Part shown: piece after piece, positions 6,797 through 12,051 of the stretch | How positions within the stretch are numbered: position 1 is the stretch's first letter | Layout of the letters: every line of letters begins with the position of its first letter | Source of the DNA: Deltaproteobacteria bacterium | GTDB lineage: Bacteria; Desulfobacterota; Binatia; Binatales; Binataceae | Length of the DNA stretch: 12,052 nucleotides | Assembly: GCA_021780585.1 (NCBI GenBank) | Contig: JAJXYM010000100.1 | Location: 1-12,052 of the forward strand | Direction: 5' to 3' | The notes under the pieces: model-generated | Told to the model about the DNA's origin: nothing | The model's input: only the letters and a program-made list of their open reading frames with translations | Database searches by the model: none | Position numbers and translations under genes: made by a program

Positions 6797-7309
6797 TTAC
6801 CAGCCGGTGCGGTCGCGCGGCAGCACCTCCTTCCCGCCCAGATAGACGTAATCCAGATCGAGCGAGGTGAGCGGACGGTCGGGCGCGCCGAGCCGCACGC
6901 CGACCGGCTCGCCGACGAAAATCGTATGGTCGCCGGCGACCATATGCGAATGCACCCGCGCCTCGATCGAGACCATCGCGAGCCTGAGCCACGGCAGCCG
7001 GAGCGTCGGCGAAAGCTCGTAGGCAAGGCGATCGAGATTGTCCGGACGGCGCGCGGCGGCCGAGTAGAAATAGTCCTCGAGCGCTTTGCCGCGCGCGCCG
7101 ACGATATTGAGGGCGAACGCTCCCGCGCGCGCGATCATGGCGTTGGAAAAATGACGATTATCGACCGCGGCGCTGAACAGCGGCGGTTCTCCCGAAACCT
7201 GCGCCACCCAGGACGAGGACATGCCGTGATGATGGTCGCCGTCGGCCACGGTCAACACGTAAATTCCGCTGGTGAGATTGGCCAGCGCCCGCGCCAGCGT
7301 TGGATCCAT
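6797..7309 (-). CDS. Second flavin reductase-domain protein
   Basis: 170 residues with the same split-barrel layout as its neighbour: LANLTSGIYVLTV (9-21), GMSSSWVAQVSGEPPLFSAA (29-48), FALNIVG (65-71) and GDHTIFVGEPVGV (126-138). The shared GDHTI element falls at the same residue number in both. Outside these motifs the two differ widely, so they are old paralogs or separate subfamilies rather than a recent duplication. The SSWVAQVS segment replaces the usual TANAFSSVS. The start at 7309 is supported by AAGGAG six bases upstream. It begins a leftward unit and diverges from the L,D-transpeptidase gene. The substrate or partner oxygenase is unknown. Confidence 0.9.
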   Translation of the reverse strand: MDPTLARALANLTSGIYVLTVADGDHHHGMSSSWVAQVSGEPPLFSAAVDNRHFSNAMIARAGAFALNIVGARGKALEDYFYSAAARRPDNLDRLAYELSPTLRLPWLRLAMVSIEARVHSHMVAGDHTIFVGEPVGVRLGAPDRPLTSLDLDYVYLGGKEVLPRDRTGW

Positions 7310-7405
7310 CGGCGTCTCCTTGCGCGAATCAGAGGCTAAAAAATGCTAATCGGAATTGACGTGGCGGCCAAGGCTTTTCACAATATGACGAGTCAAGGAA
7401 TGCGG

Positions 7406-8239
7406 ATGGGCGGGCAGATGCGCAAGGCGGGCGCGGCGGGCGCCGCACTGGTGGGGTTATTGCTGACGGTTCGGGCGGCCGGGGCGGGCGACGCGTCCGC
7501 GCCGCCGCTGGTCCATGCGCCGGCGGTGACGGCGGTGGCGCAACCGGCCAACGCCGCGTTGACTTCCTTGCCGGTCGCGCCGAAGCCCGCGCCGAGTCCG
7601 CTCGCTTACGCGGCGCCCAATCCGTCCGCGTCCGCCGGCGGGAGCGCGGCCGCGCCCAAGGCCGATCCGGCGACGCTCGCCGTGCTGACTCCGCCGCGCC
7701 CTCCGGTCAACGCTTCCGCGGGCGGCGGTCCGGCGGCGAACGCGGTCAAACCGGGGATGCGGTTGTATCTGCGGGACCCGATGTCACGCACGACGGATCC
7801 TTACAATTGGGTGGTGCGCGCGTGGAAATCGCGCCATCTGCTCGAGGTCGATTATCGCGGCTATCCGTACAAGGATTATCAGGCGGTTTTCGGCCGCAGC
7901 CATTTCGGCGGGCCCAAGGAATTCGAGGGCGATCGGCGCACGCCCGAGGGCGCCTACCTGATCGTCTCGAAGCATCGTAGCGCGCGTTTCCGCTGGTTCA
8001 TGAAGATCAACTATCCCAACGCTAACGATCAGGCGAATTACGCCCGGATGCGCGCGGACGGCGATCTTCCGCGCGGTATCGGCGAAGGCGGCAGCGTCGG
8101 CATCCACGGCACCGACGAGCCGGTCCTCAATCTGGGCGACGTCGACTGGACCACCGGATGCATCTCGGTGGAAAACTCCGATATCACGGAGCTCGAACGG
8201 CTTCTGCCGATCGGCACACTCGTGATAATCAAGCCATGA
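7406..8239 (+). CDS. L,D-transpeptidase (YkuD domain), exported
   Basis: 277 residues from the ATG at 7406. A signal peptide (MRKAGAAGAALVGLLLTV then RAAGAG) precedes a long Ala/Pro-rich linker to about residue 110. The YkuD catalytic domain follows, ending with the signature SVGIHGTDEP (His at 234) and DWTTGCISVEN (catalytic Cys at 252). Such enzymes form 3-3 peptidoglycan cross-links, attach proteins to peptidoglycan or cleave such links; the DRRTPEGAYLI segment is typical. Start choice: AAGGA at 7395-7399 lies about six bases before 7406. An ATG at 7343 with AGAGG upstream would add 21 residues before the signal peptide, and 7385, 7400 and 7418 are also in frame. The tetrapeptide donors it uses are products of D,D-carboxypeptidases such as the one in this window. 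Confidence 0.93.
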   Translation: MGGQMRKAGAAGAALVGLLLTVRAAGAGDASAPPLVHAPAVTAVAQPANAALTSLPVAPKPAPSPLAYAAPNPSASAGGSAAAPKADPATLAVLTPPRPPVNASAGGGPAANAVKPGMRLYLRDPMSRTTDPYNWVVRAWKSRHLLEVDYRGYPYKDYQAVFGRSHFGGPKEFEGDRRTPEGAYLIVSKHRSARFRWFMKINYPNANDQANYARMRADGDLPRGIGEGGSVGIHGTDEPVLNLGDVDWTTGCISVENSDITELERLLPIGTLVIIKP

Positions 8240-8244
8240 ACCAA

Positions 8245-8296
8245 CCGCCGCCTCCCTGAGCGGGGAGACTATCGGCGGTGTCGGGCGGCGCGCCCG
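8245..8296 (+). terminator. Two consecutive hairpins after the L,D-transpeptidase gene
   Basis: CCGCCG (8245-8250) pairs with CGGCGG (8273-8278) and encloses CTCCC (8252-8256) paired with GGGAG (8263-8267). A second hairpin, CGGGCG (8282-8287) with CGCCCG (8291-8296), follows at once. They lie five bases past the transpeptidase stop and upstream of the dehydrogenase start. Termination or attenuation between the two genes is likely; no T-run is present. Confidence 0.4.
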
Positions 8297-8332
8297 GACC
8301 GACATGGCGCGCCCTAATTGGAGGATACGCGG

Positions 8333-9517
8333 ATGGAAACGCCGGCGGGCGAATTCAATTTTACCAAACTCGAGCGGGTGGTTTTCGGCCCCGGCAAAAT
8401 CGCTTCATTGGGGCGCGAGCTGGAACGGCGCGGACTCAATCGCGCGGTGGTCGTGACGGGCAAAACGCTCGGCAAATCGAAGCTGCTCGAGCGCGTGACC
8501 GGCGCGCTCGGCGCGCGCTGCGCCGCCGTCTACAAGGGCGCCGCGCAGCATGTGCCGGCCGCGACCGTGCGCGAGCTGACCGCCGAGATGCGGCGGGTGG
8601 GCGCGGACGCGGTGATCAGCTTCGGCGGCGGCAGCCCGATCGACACCGCCAAGGTTGCGGCGGCCTCGATCCTGAGCGGCGGCGACGCGACCTCCGCCGC
8701 CCACGGGATCGATTTCTCCGGCGGAATCGCCGGCGGCGACGGCCGCGACGTGATTCATTTCGCCGTGCCGACGACGCTGTCGGCGGGCGAATACACCCCC
8801 GTCGGCGGCGTTACCGACGAGGCCAGCCGGATCAAGGGCGGCGTGGTTGACGCGCGCCTGCAGCCGCGCGTCGTCCTCAACGATCCCGAGCTGACGGTCG
8901 AAACGCCCGACTGGCTGTGGGTCGCGACCGGGATGCGCGCGTTCGACCACGCGGTCGAAGCGGCCTACTCGATTCGCCATCAGTTGCTGACCGATACGCT
9001 GGCGGCGAAGGCGATCGCGCTGCTGGTCGAGCATCTGCCGGCCTCGATCAAGACGACGGGCGAAGCCTCGATCGCGCATCGCGGGCACTGCCAGATGGCG
9101 GCGTGGTTTTCGATCTTCGGCGGGATGAACACGCGCTTCGGCGTCTCGCACGCGCTCGGCCATCAAATCGGCCCCAAATGGGACGTGCCGCATGGCGTCA
9201 CGTCATGCATCACGATGCCGCACGTGATGCGGTTCATGGCGGGCATCGCGCCGCAACGCTTCGCGCCGATCGCGGAAGGCCTGGGCGTGAAATTCGATCC
9301 GGAAAATCCGCGTCCGGCCGCGCTCGAAGCCGCCGATCGGGTGCAAAAGTTCGTCGCGCAGTTCGACGTTCCGCACACGCTGCATGAGGCCGGCGTCAAG
9401 CGTCACGAGCTGGCCGAAATCGCCGGCACCGTGCTCGACGAGGTCGAACATGCGAAGGTCGTCGATCGGCCGGTGAATCGCGAGGAGATTGTCGCGCTGC
9501 TGGAGGCGGCCTACTGA
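8333..9517 (+). CDS. Iron-type alcohol dehydrogenase / maleylacetate reductase family oxidoreductase
   Basis: 394 residues from the ATG at 8333, which has GGAGG eight bases upstream; a TTG at 8318 is in frame but contains the ribosome binding site and is rejected. The NAD(P)-binding signature FGGGSPIDTAK (97-107) and PTTLSAGEYTPVGGVTDE (146-163) are typical. The metal-site region reads TGMRAFDHAVEA (199-210), SHALGHQIG (272-280) and VPHGV (285-289). Aligned by eye to FucO-type enzymes, the three metal His are kept (206, 273, 287), but the first ligand Asp is Arg202, a change resembling maleylacetate reductases, which have Asn there and work without metal. Substrate is therefore uncertain: a simple alcohol/aldehyde or a ring-cleavage intermediate. 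No aromatic-degradation genes are adjacent. It converges on the segment beginning at 9530. Confidence 0.92.
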   Translation: METPAGEFNFTKLERVVFGPGKIASLGRELERRGLNRAVVVTGKTLGKSKLLERVTGALGARCAAVYKGAAQHVPAATVRELTAEMRRVGADAVISFGGGSPIDTAKVAAASILSGGDATSAAHGIDFSGGIAGGDGRDVIHFAVPTTLSAGEYTPVGGVTDEASRIKGGVVDARLQPRVVLNDPELTVETPDWLWVATGMRAFDHAVEAAYSIRHQLLTDTLAAKAIALLVEHLPASIKTTGEASIAHRGHCQMAAWFSIFGGMNTRFGVSHALGHQIGPKWDVPHGVTSCITMPHVMRFMAGIAPQRFAPIAEGLGVKFDPENPRPAALEAADRVQKFVAQFDVPHTLHEAGVKRHELAEIAGTVLDEVEHAKVVDRPVNREEIVALLEAAY

Positions 9518-9529
9518 GCCTTCCGGTCG

Positions 9530-9581
9530 CGCCGCCGGCGCGGTTCAGCGGTTATAGACGCCGAGCCAGCGCCGCCGATCC
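9530..9581. repeat. Left copy of a 52-bp direct repeat: 3' end of the phosphatase gene
   Basis: Matches 10877-10928 at 51 of 52 positions, including 45 identical bases (9530-9574). On the minus strand it codes the last residues of the phosphatase, RRRWLGVYNR and stop (TGA at 9545-9547). The single mismatch (9575) is synonymous, CGG versus CGC for Arg. The match ends abruptly on both sides. It starts 12 bp after the dehydrogenase stop and is a detached gene end. Confidence 0.95.
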
Positions 9582-9647
9582 GCCTAAGCTGCGACGGGAG
9601 GGTCGGTAAATGCTCGGTCGATCAGAGAATCTGCAAGGACGAGTCCC

Positions 9648-9761
9648 CTAAGGAATCTCTGCACAAGTGCCCCCCCTTTCGATTCTCACCTCTCCCTCAC
9701 CCTCCCCTTGGACAAGGGGAGGGAAATAATCGCCGCCGCCGGTTATGCAGAGGTTCCCTAA
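9648..9761 (+). promoter_or_regulatory. Inverted-repeat leader enclosing the nuclease gene's ribosome binding site
   Basis: CTAAGGAATCTCTGCA (9648-9663) and TGCAGAGGTTCCCTAA (9746-9761) are imperfect inverted repeats (13 of 16 pair by Watson-Crick, two more by G-U in RNA). The right arm contains AGAGG (9749-9753), the ribosome binding site, and reaches the first base of the ATG at 9761. Folding would hide the translation start. The loop holds the perfect hairpin at 9700-9723. Confidence 0.5.
9700..9723. repeat. Perfect 10-bp REP-like hairpin
   Basis: CCCTCCCCTT (9700-9709), loop GGAC, then AAGGGGAGGG (9714-9723). It follows a pyrimidine-rich tract (CTCACCTCTCCCTCACCC). Similar CCCTCxCCC...GGGxGAGGG palindromes are dispersed in many bacterial genomes as REP-like repeats. 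It could instead act as a terminator isolating the inserted gene, although the bases after it are AAATAAT. Confidence 0.55.
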
Positions 9762-10795
9762 TGCCCCAGTACCCTGATCTTCTGAAGCCAGAATCGGAAC
9801 AGCGCATAGTGTTGCCCTCCGGGCTTGAAGTGGAATTGCCGAAGACCTCGCCGCTCTTTCGCAAGTGGACTGACCCGCTCCCAGCCGACACGTACAACAA
9901 AAAGCCGGTTCTCGAATTTAACGGTGAAATGGTATTCGCGGAGCTTGCCATCTTGCGCATTTTCGAGCGCGACGGTTGGGAAGGCCGCTGGATCGACAGC
10001 TTCAGCAACAAGTACCGGATCGGTTATTGGGGCGAGGATACGACGAAGGATTTGCCAGCCAGGCAGACAGCGATTCCTTCATGGGATTCGATTCGAGCCC
10101 TCGCGAATTGCGAGGGTGGGTGTTTTGACGTCTTCTGCTGGCGTGGTGGTTCTGTCATGTTCGCGGAGGCCAAATGGAAGGCGCATGACACGATCCGGCT
10201 GGCTCAACGGCAATGGCTTCAAACCGCACTGGATGCGGGGATTCCGCTGGACTCGTTTTTGATAGTGGAGTGGGGTTTCGATAGTCCACGGACCGGAAAG
10301 TCACGACCACCACTATCGAAGGAATTGCAGTTATCAGTATTCCGCCGCGACGGCTGGATTTGCCGCTGGTGCAACCGGCCCGTAATTTTCGCGCCGGTGA
10401 TGAAATATCTTGAGCGTGAACTCAGAAAGTCGGGCCGGATCGAGCCGCTTTCCTACTATCACGCACATTGGACTCGCGACGGCGCGCCGCTACTGGACGA
10501 ACTGGGCGCGGTCATCGATCACGTGGAAGCCTTTTCCGCCGGCGGCACGCACAACAAAAAAAACTTCGCGACGGCCTGTAACAAATGCAACGGTCGAAAA
10601 AGCGCCACGCCAATAGCCGAATGGAATAAACGTTTTCAGCGAAAACCCATCAAGGGGAAATACGGCGAACCGCAACACTGGGACGGCCTGTCGGCGCTGT
10701 TCCTCATACTTGCCCAACGCGATCGGAGTGGATTGACCGCCTCGGAAAGAGATTGGCTGAAAGTTCTTGGCGAAGCGGTTGCCGATTGTTCCTAA
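9761..10795 (+). CDS. Two-domain nuclease: VRR-NUC-like PD-(D/E)xK plus HNH
   Basis: 344 residues; start at 9761 supported by AGAGG seven bases upstream. N-terminal part: GEMVFAELAILRIFERDGW (55-73, helix with Glu61), then GGCFDVFCWRGGSVMFAEAK (119-138) and QRQWLQTALDAGIP (149-162). This fits the VRR-NUC/PD-(D/E)xK pattern of Glu, Asp123, Glu136-x-Lys138 and Gln149. C-terminal part: FRRDGWICRWCNRP (194-207), VIDHVEAFSAGGTHNKKNFA (251-270) and CNKCNGRKS (273-281), a complete zinc-finger HNH domain with Cys201/204/273/276, Asp253-His254 and Asn277. Both active sites look intact. The HNH assignment is firm; the VRR-NUC one rests on motif order. A role in DNA cleavage, for defence or for spread of its own segment, is inference. 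It lies in lower-GC DNA bracketed by a 52-bp repeat. Confidence 0.88.
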   Translation: MPQYPDLLKPESEQRIVLPSGLEVELPKTSPLFRKWTDPLPADTYNKKPVLEFNGEMVFAELAILRIFERDGWEGRWIDSFSNKYRIGYWGEDTTKDLPARQTAIPSWDSIRALANCEGGCFDVFCWRGGSVMFAEAKWKAHDTIRLAQRQWLQTALDAGIPLDSFLIVEWGFDSPRTGKSRPPLSKELQLSVFRRDGWICRWCNRPVIFAPVMKYLERELRKSGRIEPLSYYHAHWTRDGAPLLDELGAVIDHVEAFSAGGTHNKKNFATACNKCNGRKSATPIAEWNKRFQRKPIKGKYGEPQHWDGLSALFLILAQRDRSGLTASERDWLKVLGEAVADCS

Positions 10796-10826
10796 GCTGT
10801 TTCCTTCGGCATTCCGCGTTTTGTGC

Positions 10827-10840
10827 GCTTCCGCGGAAGC
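10827..10840. repeat. 14-bp perfect palindrome downstream of the nuclease gene
   Basis: GCTTCCGCGGAAGC is fully self-complementary and lies 31 bases past the nuclease stop, within the inserted segment. It has no loop, so a protein binding or cleavage site is as likely as an RNA hairpin. Possible recognition site for the neighbouring nuclease, or chance. Confidence 0.4.
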
Positions 10841-10876
10841 TCGGCGGCTGTGGCGCGAATTACCACTCAGGGGGAT

Positions 10877-10928
10877 CGCCGCCGGCGCGGTTCAGCGGTT
10901 ATAGACGCCGAGCCAGCGCCGGCGATCC
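10877..10928. repeat. Right copy of the 52-bp direct repeat, within the phosphatase gene end
   Basis: This copy holds the real stop of the phosphatase (10892-10894), about its last 11 codons and 15 bases beyond. It is 51/52 identical to 9530-9581. It is also framed by a 10-bp inverted repeat, GGGATCGCCG (10872-10881) and CGGCGATCCC (10920-10929), whose left arm extends past the repeat into the inserted segment; the left copy lacks this pairing. Confidence 0.95.
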
Positions 10929-11275
10929 CTGACGATGGGGCGGCGCTGTTTGAGCAGCGCGTAAGCCTCGTCGAGGCTCATGCCGCGGCGGCGAATCAGG
11001 AACCACGCGACCGTCAGCGGGGCGCGCTCGCAGCCCTCCTCGCAATGCACCAGCACGCGCATCCCGCGCTCGAGCGCGGCGTCGATCAGCGCGCCGGCGC
11101 TGTCGAGCGTGGCGCGGCCGTTTTGCAGGAACGGCAGCATGATCGCGTGGGCCGGCTCGCCGTCGAAGCGTTCCGGCAGCACCGAGATAATCATGCCGTC
11201 GAAACGCGCCGCGTCCTGCAAATCGCCGACGTAGAGATTGTCGATAATTTCGCTCGCGCCCCAGGGCCCCGCCAT
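10892..11275 (-). CDS. Small dual-specificity-type protein phosphatase
   Basis: 127 residues from the ATG at 11275, with GGAGG (11282-11286) six bases upstream; a longer frame to 11476 runs through the cupin gene and is rejected. The Cys-x5-Arg loop is present as LVHCEEGCERAP (75-86; Cys78, Arg84), preceded by IIDNLYVGDLQDA (10-22) and followed by TVAWFLIRRRGMSLDEAYAL (88-107), the order of DSP/tyrosine phosphatases. Two oddities: the residue after Arg84 is Ala rather than Ser/Thr, and the place where an acid Asp is usual reads LPFLQNG (48-54). Activity may be weak or directed to another substrate. The start lies 32 bp after the cupin stop, so the two are probably one operon. The last ~11 codons are repeated at 9548-9581. 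Confidence 0.88.
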   Translation of the reverse strand: MAGPWGASEIIDNLYVGDLQDAARFDGMIISVLPERFDGEPAHAIMLPFLQNGRATLDSAGALIDAALERGMRVLVHCEEGCERAPLTVAWFLIRRRGMSLDEAYALLKQRRPIVRDRRRWLGVYNR

Positions 11276-11307
11276 TGGCCGCCTCCGTGGCGGCGGATTG
11301 TAGCACG

Positions 11308-11814
11308 TCAGGCGTCGGGTTCGCCGTCGAAGTAAGCGACTTTCGCGTCCGTCCGGAACGACCCTTCGAAGGTGCGGCGCGACTTGTCGCCGCCGGGCGG
11401 CGCGCCCACCATCACGCCGAATTTTCCCGAGTCGGGATAGAAGCTCACCTCCGGCTCGACCATCGTGGAGACGCACAAATAAAGCAGCGGCCGGCGCGAC
11501 GTGTTGGCGAGCCGATGGGCATGGTCGGGACCGGGCGGGAGCGCGACGAAATCTCCCGCGCGCACGGGAAATTGCGCGTCGCCGAGCGTCAACGTTCCAG
11601 CGCCCTCGAGCACGAAAATCGCCTCTTCATTGGCGCTATGGAAATGGCGCGGCCAGGCCGACGCTCCCGGCGGGACTTCGTAGAGGCTCGCGCCAAGCCT
11701 CCGCGCCCCCGCCGCCGCGCCCAGGGACTTGCGGCGGCCGCGGAAGGCGCGCTCGGCCGACGATTCGGCCCACGGCAGATCGGCGTGGTTGACGATCGGA
11801 TGCGGTTTGGCCAT
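11308..11814 (-). CDS. Cupin-domain protein
   Basis: 168 residues; start at 11814 with GGAGG seven bases upstream. Cupin motif 1 is GASAWPRHFHSANEEAIFVL (50-69) plus EG, giving His57, His59 and Glu64. Motif 2 is GDFVALPPGPDHAHRLAN (87-104), with His98 or His100 as the last metal ligand. A single small beta-barrel with a bound metal is expected. The family includes isomerases, dioxygenases and non-enzymatic sugar or ligand binders, and nothing here fixes which. The C-terminal part (MVEPEVSFYPDSGKFGVMVG, 118-137, then a charged tail) resembles cupins annotated only as hypothetical. It is first in a unit with the phosphatase and has an AT-rich region upstream that probably carries its promoter. 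Confidence 0.92.
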   Translation of the reverse strand: MAKPHPIVNHADLPWAESSAERAFRGRRKSLGAAAGARRLGASLYEVPPGASAWPRHFHSANEEAIFVLEGAGTLTLGDAQFPVRAGDFVALPPGPDHAHRLANTSRRPLLYLCVSTMVEPEVSFYPDSGKFGVMVGAPPGGDKSRRTFEGSFRTDAKVAYFDGEPDA

Positions 11815-11840
11815 CGGGGTTCCTCCGTCACTCGTCGATG

Positions 11841-11905
11841 AATACAGATATATGCAGATAAATCAAGATTTATTAAGTTAAATGCGAAAGAAATTAATGA
11901 GTTCA
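11841..11905 (-). promoter_or_regulatory. AT-rich promoter region of the cupin-phosphatase unit
   Basis: An AT-rich block in GC-rich DNA, 27-90 bases upstream of the cupin start. On the minus strand TTGATT and TATTCA are 16 bases apart, a weak -35/-10 candidate. It holds an inverted repeat, ATAAATC (11858-11864), AA, GATTTAT (11867-11873), and a direct repeat CAGATA at 11845-11850 and 11855-11860, one helical turn apart. These look like operator sites; the regulator is unknown. Confidence 0.4.
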
Positions 11906-11955
11906 AGCTCGCGTGCGAAGCCGGCGCGGCGAGGTGACGCCCAGGCGCGCGTGCT

Positions 11956-12051
11956 CTACCGGCTGATGCGGAACCGCCGGGTTACGAGGGCGTCGTCTGG
12001 CGCGGCCCGGGGGCCGGGCATCACTTCTAATTCGATGGTTTTTTTGATTGT
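11956..12051 (-). CDS. C-terminal fragment of an unidentified protein (partial, runs off the right edge)
   Basis: A minus-strand frame is open from the right edge to TAG at 11958-11956. It gives 31 residues, TIKKTIELEVMPGPRAAPDD then ALVTRRFRISR. The mix of residues looks like an ordinary protein end rather than the Arg/Pro-rich product usual for wrong frames in this DNA. Its stop lies 141 bp before the cupin start, leaving room for the AT-rich promoter block. The other minus frames and the plus frame here are poorer. The family cannot be told from so little. Confidence 0.35.
   Translation of the reverse strand, partial: TIKKTIELEVMPGPRAAPDDALVTRRFRISR

Larger units (their letters stand above)
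9582..10928. mobile_element. Putative 1347-bp nuclease-bearing insertion at the phosphatase 3' end
   Basis: The unit lies between two copies of the phosphatase 3' end; the bounds given include one repeat copy. It holds one gene (a two-domain nuclease), a structured leader and little else. Base composition is lower in GC than the neighbours: 9901-9960 has 29 G/C of 60, against 46 of 60 at 8581-8640 in the dehydrogenase gene. Removing it would leave the dehydrogenase and phosphatase genes converging 27 bp apart. There is no integrase, transposase or terminal inverted repeat, so the mechanism is unknown; nuclease-driven repair or recombination at the repeat is inference. A tandem duplication with later divergence is less likely because the inner sequence is unrelated to the phosphatase. 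Confidence 0.5.

Noticed and set aside
8318..8332. TTG start for the dehydrogenase
   Set aside because: The TTG overlaps the GGAGG ribosome binding site that serves the ATG at 8333.
8405..9193. Minus-strand open frame of 262 codons
   Set aside because: Antisense shadow of the dehydrogenase gene, which has complete family motifs.
9582..10876. Insertion sequence or integrase-driven element
   Set aside because: No transposase, integrase or terminal inverted repeats seen; flanking repeats are 52 bp of a gene end, too long and too specific for a normal IS target duplication.
11276..11476. N-terminal extension of the phosphatase to 11476
   Set aside because: Those 67 codons overlap the cupin gene in another frame and give an Arg-rich product; the ATG at 11275 has a good GGAGG site.
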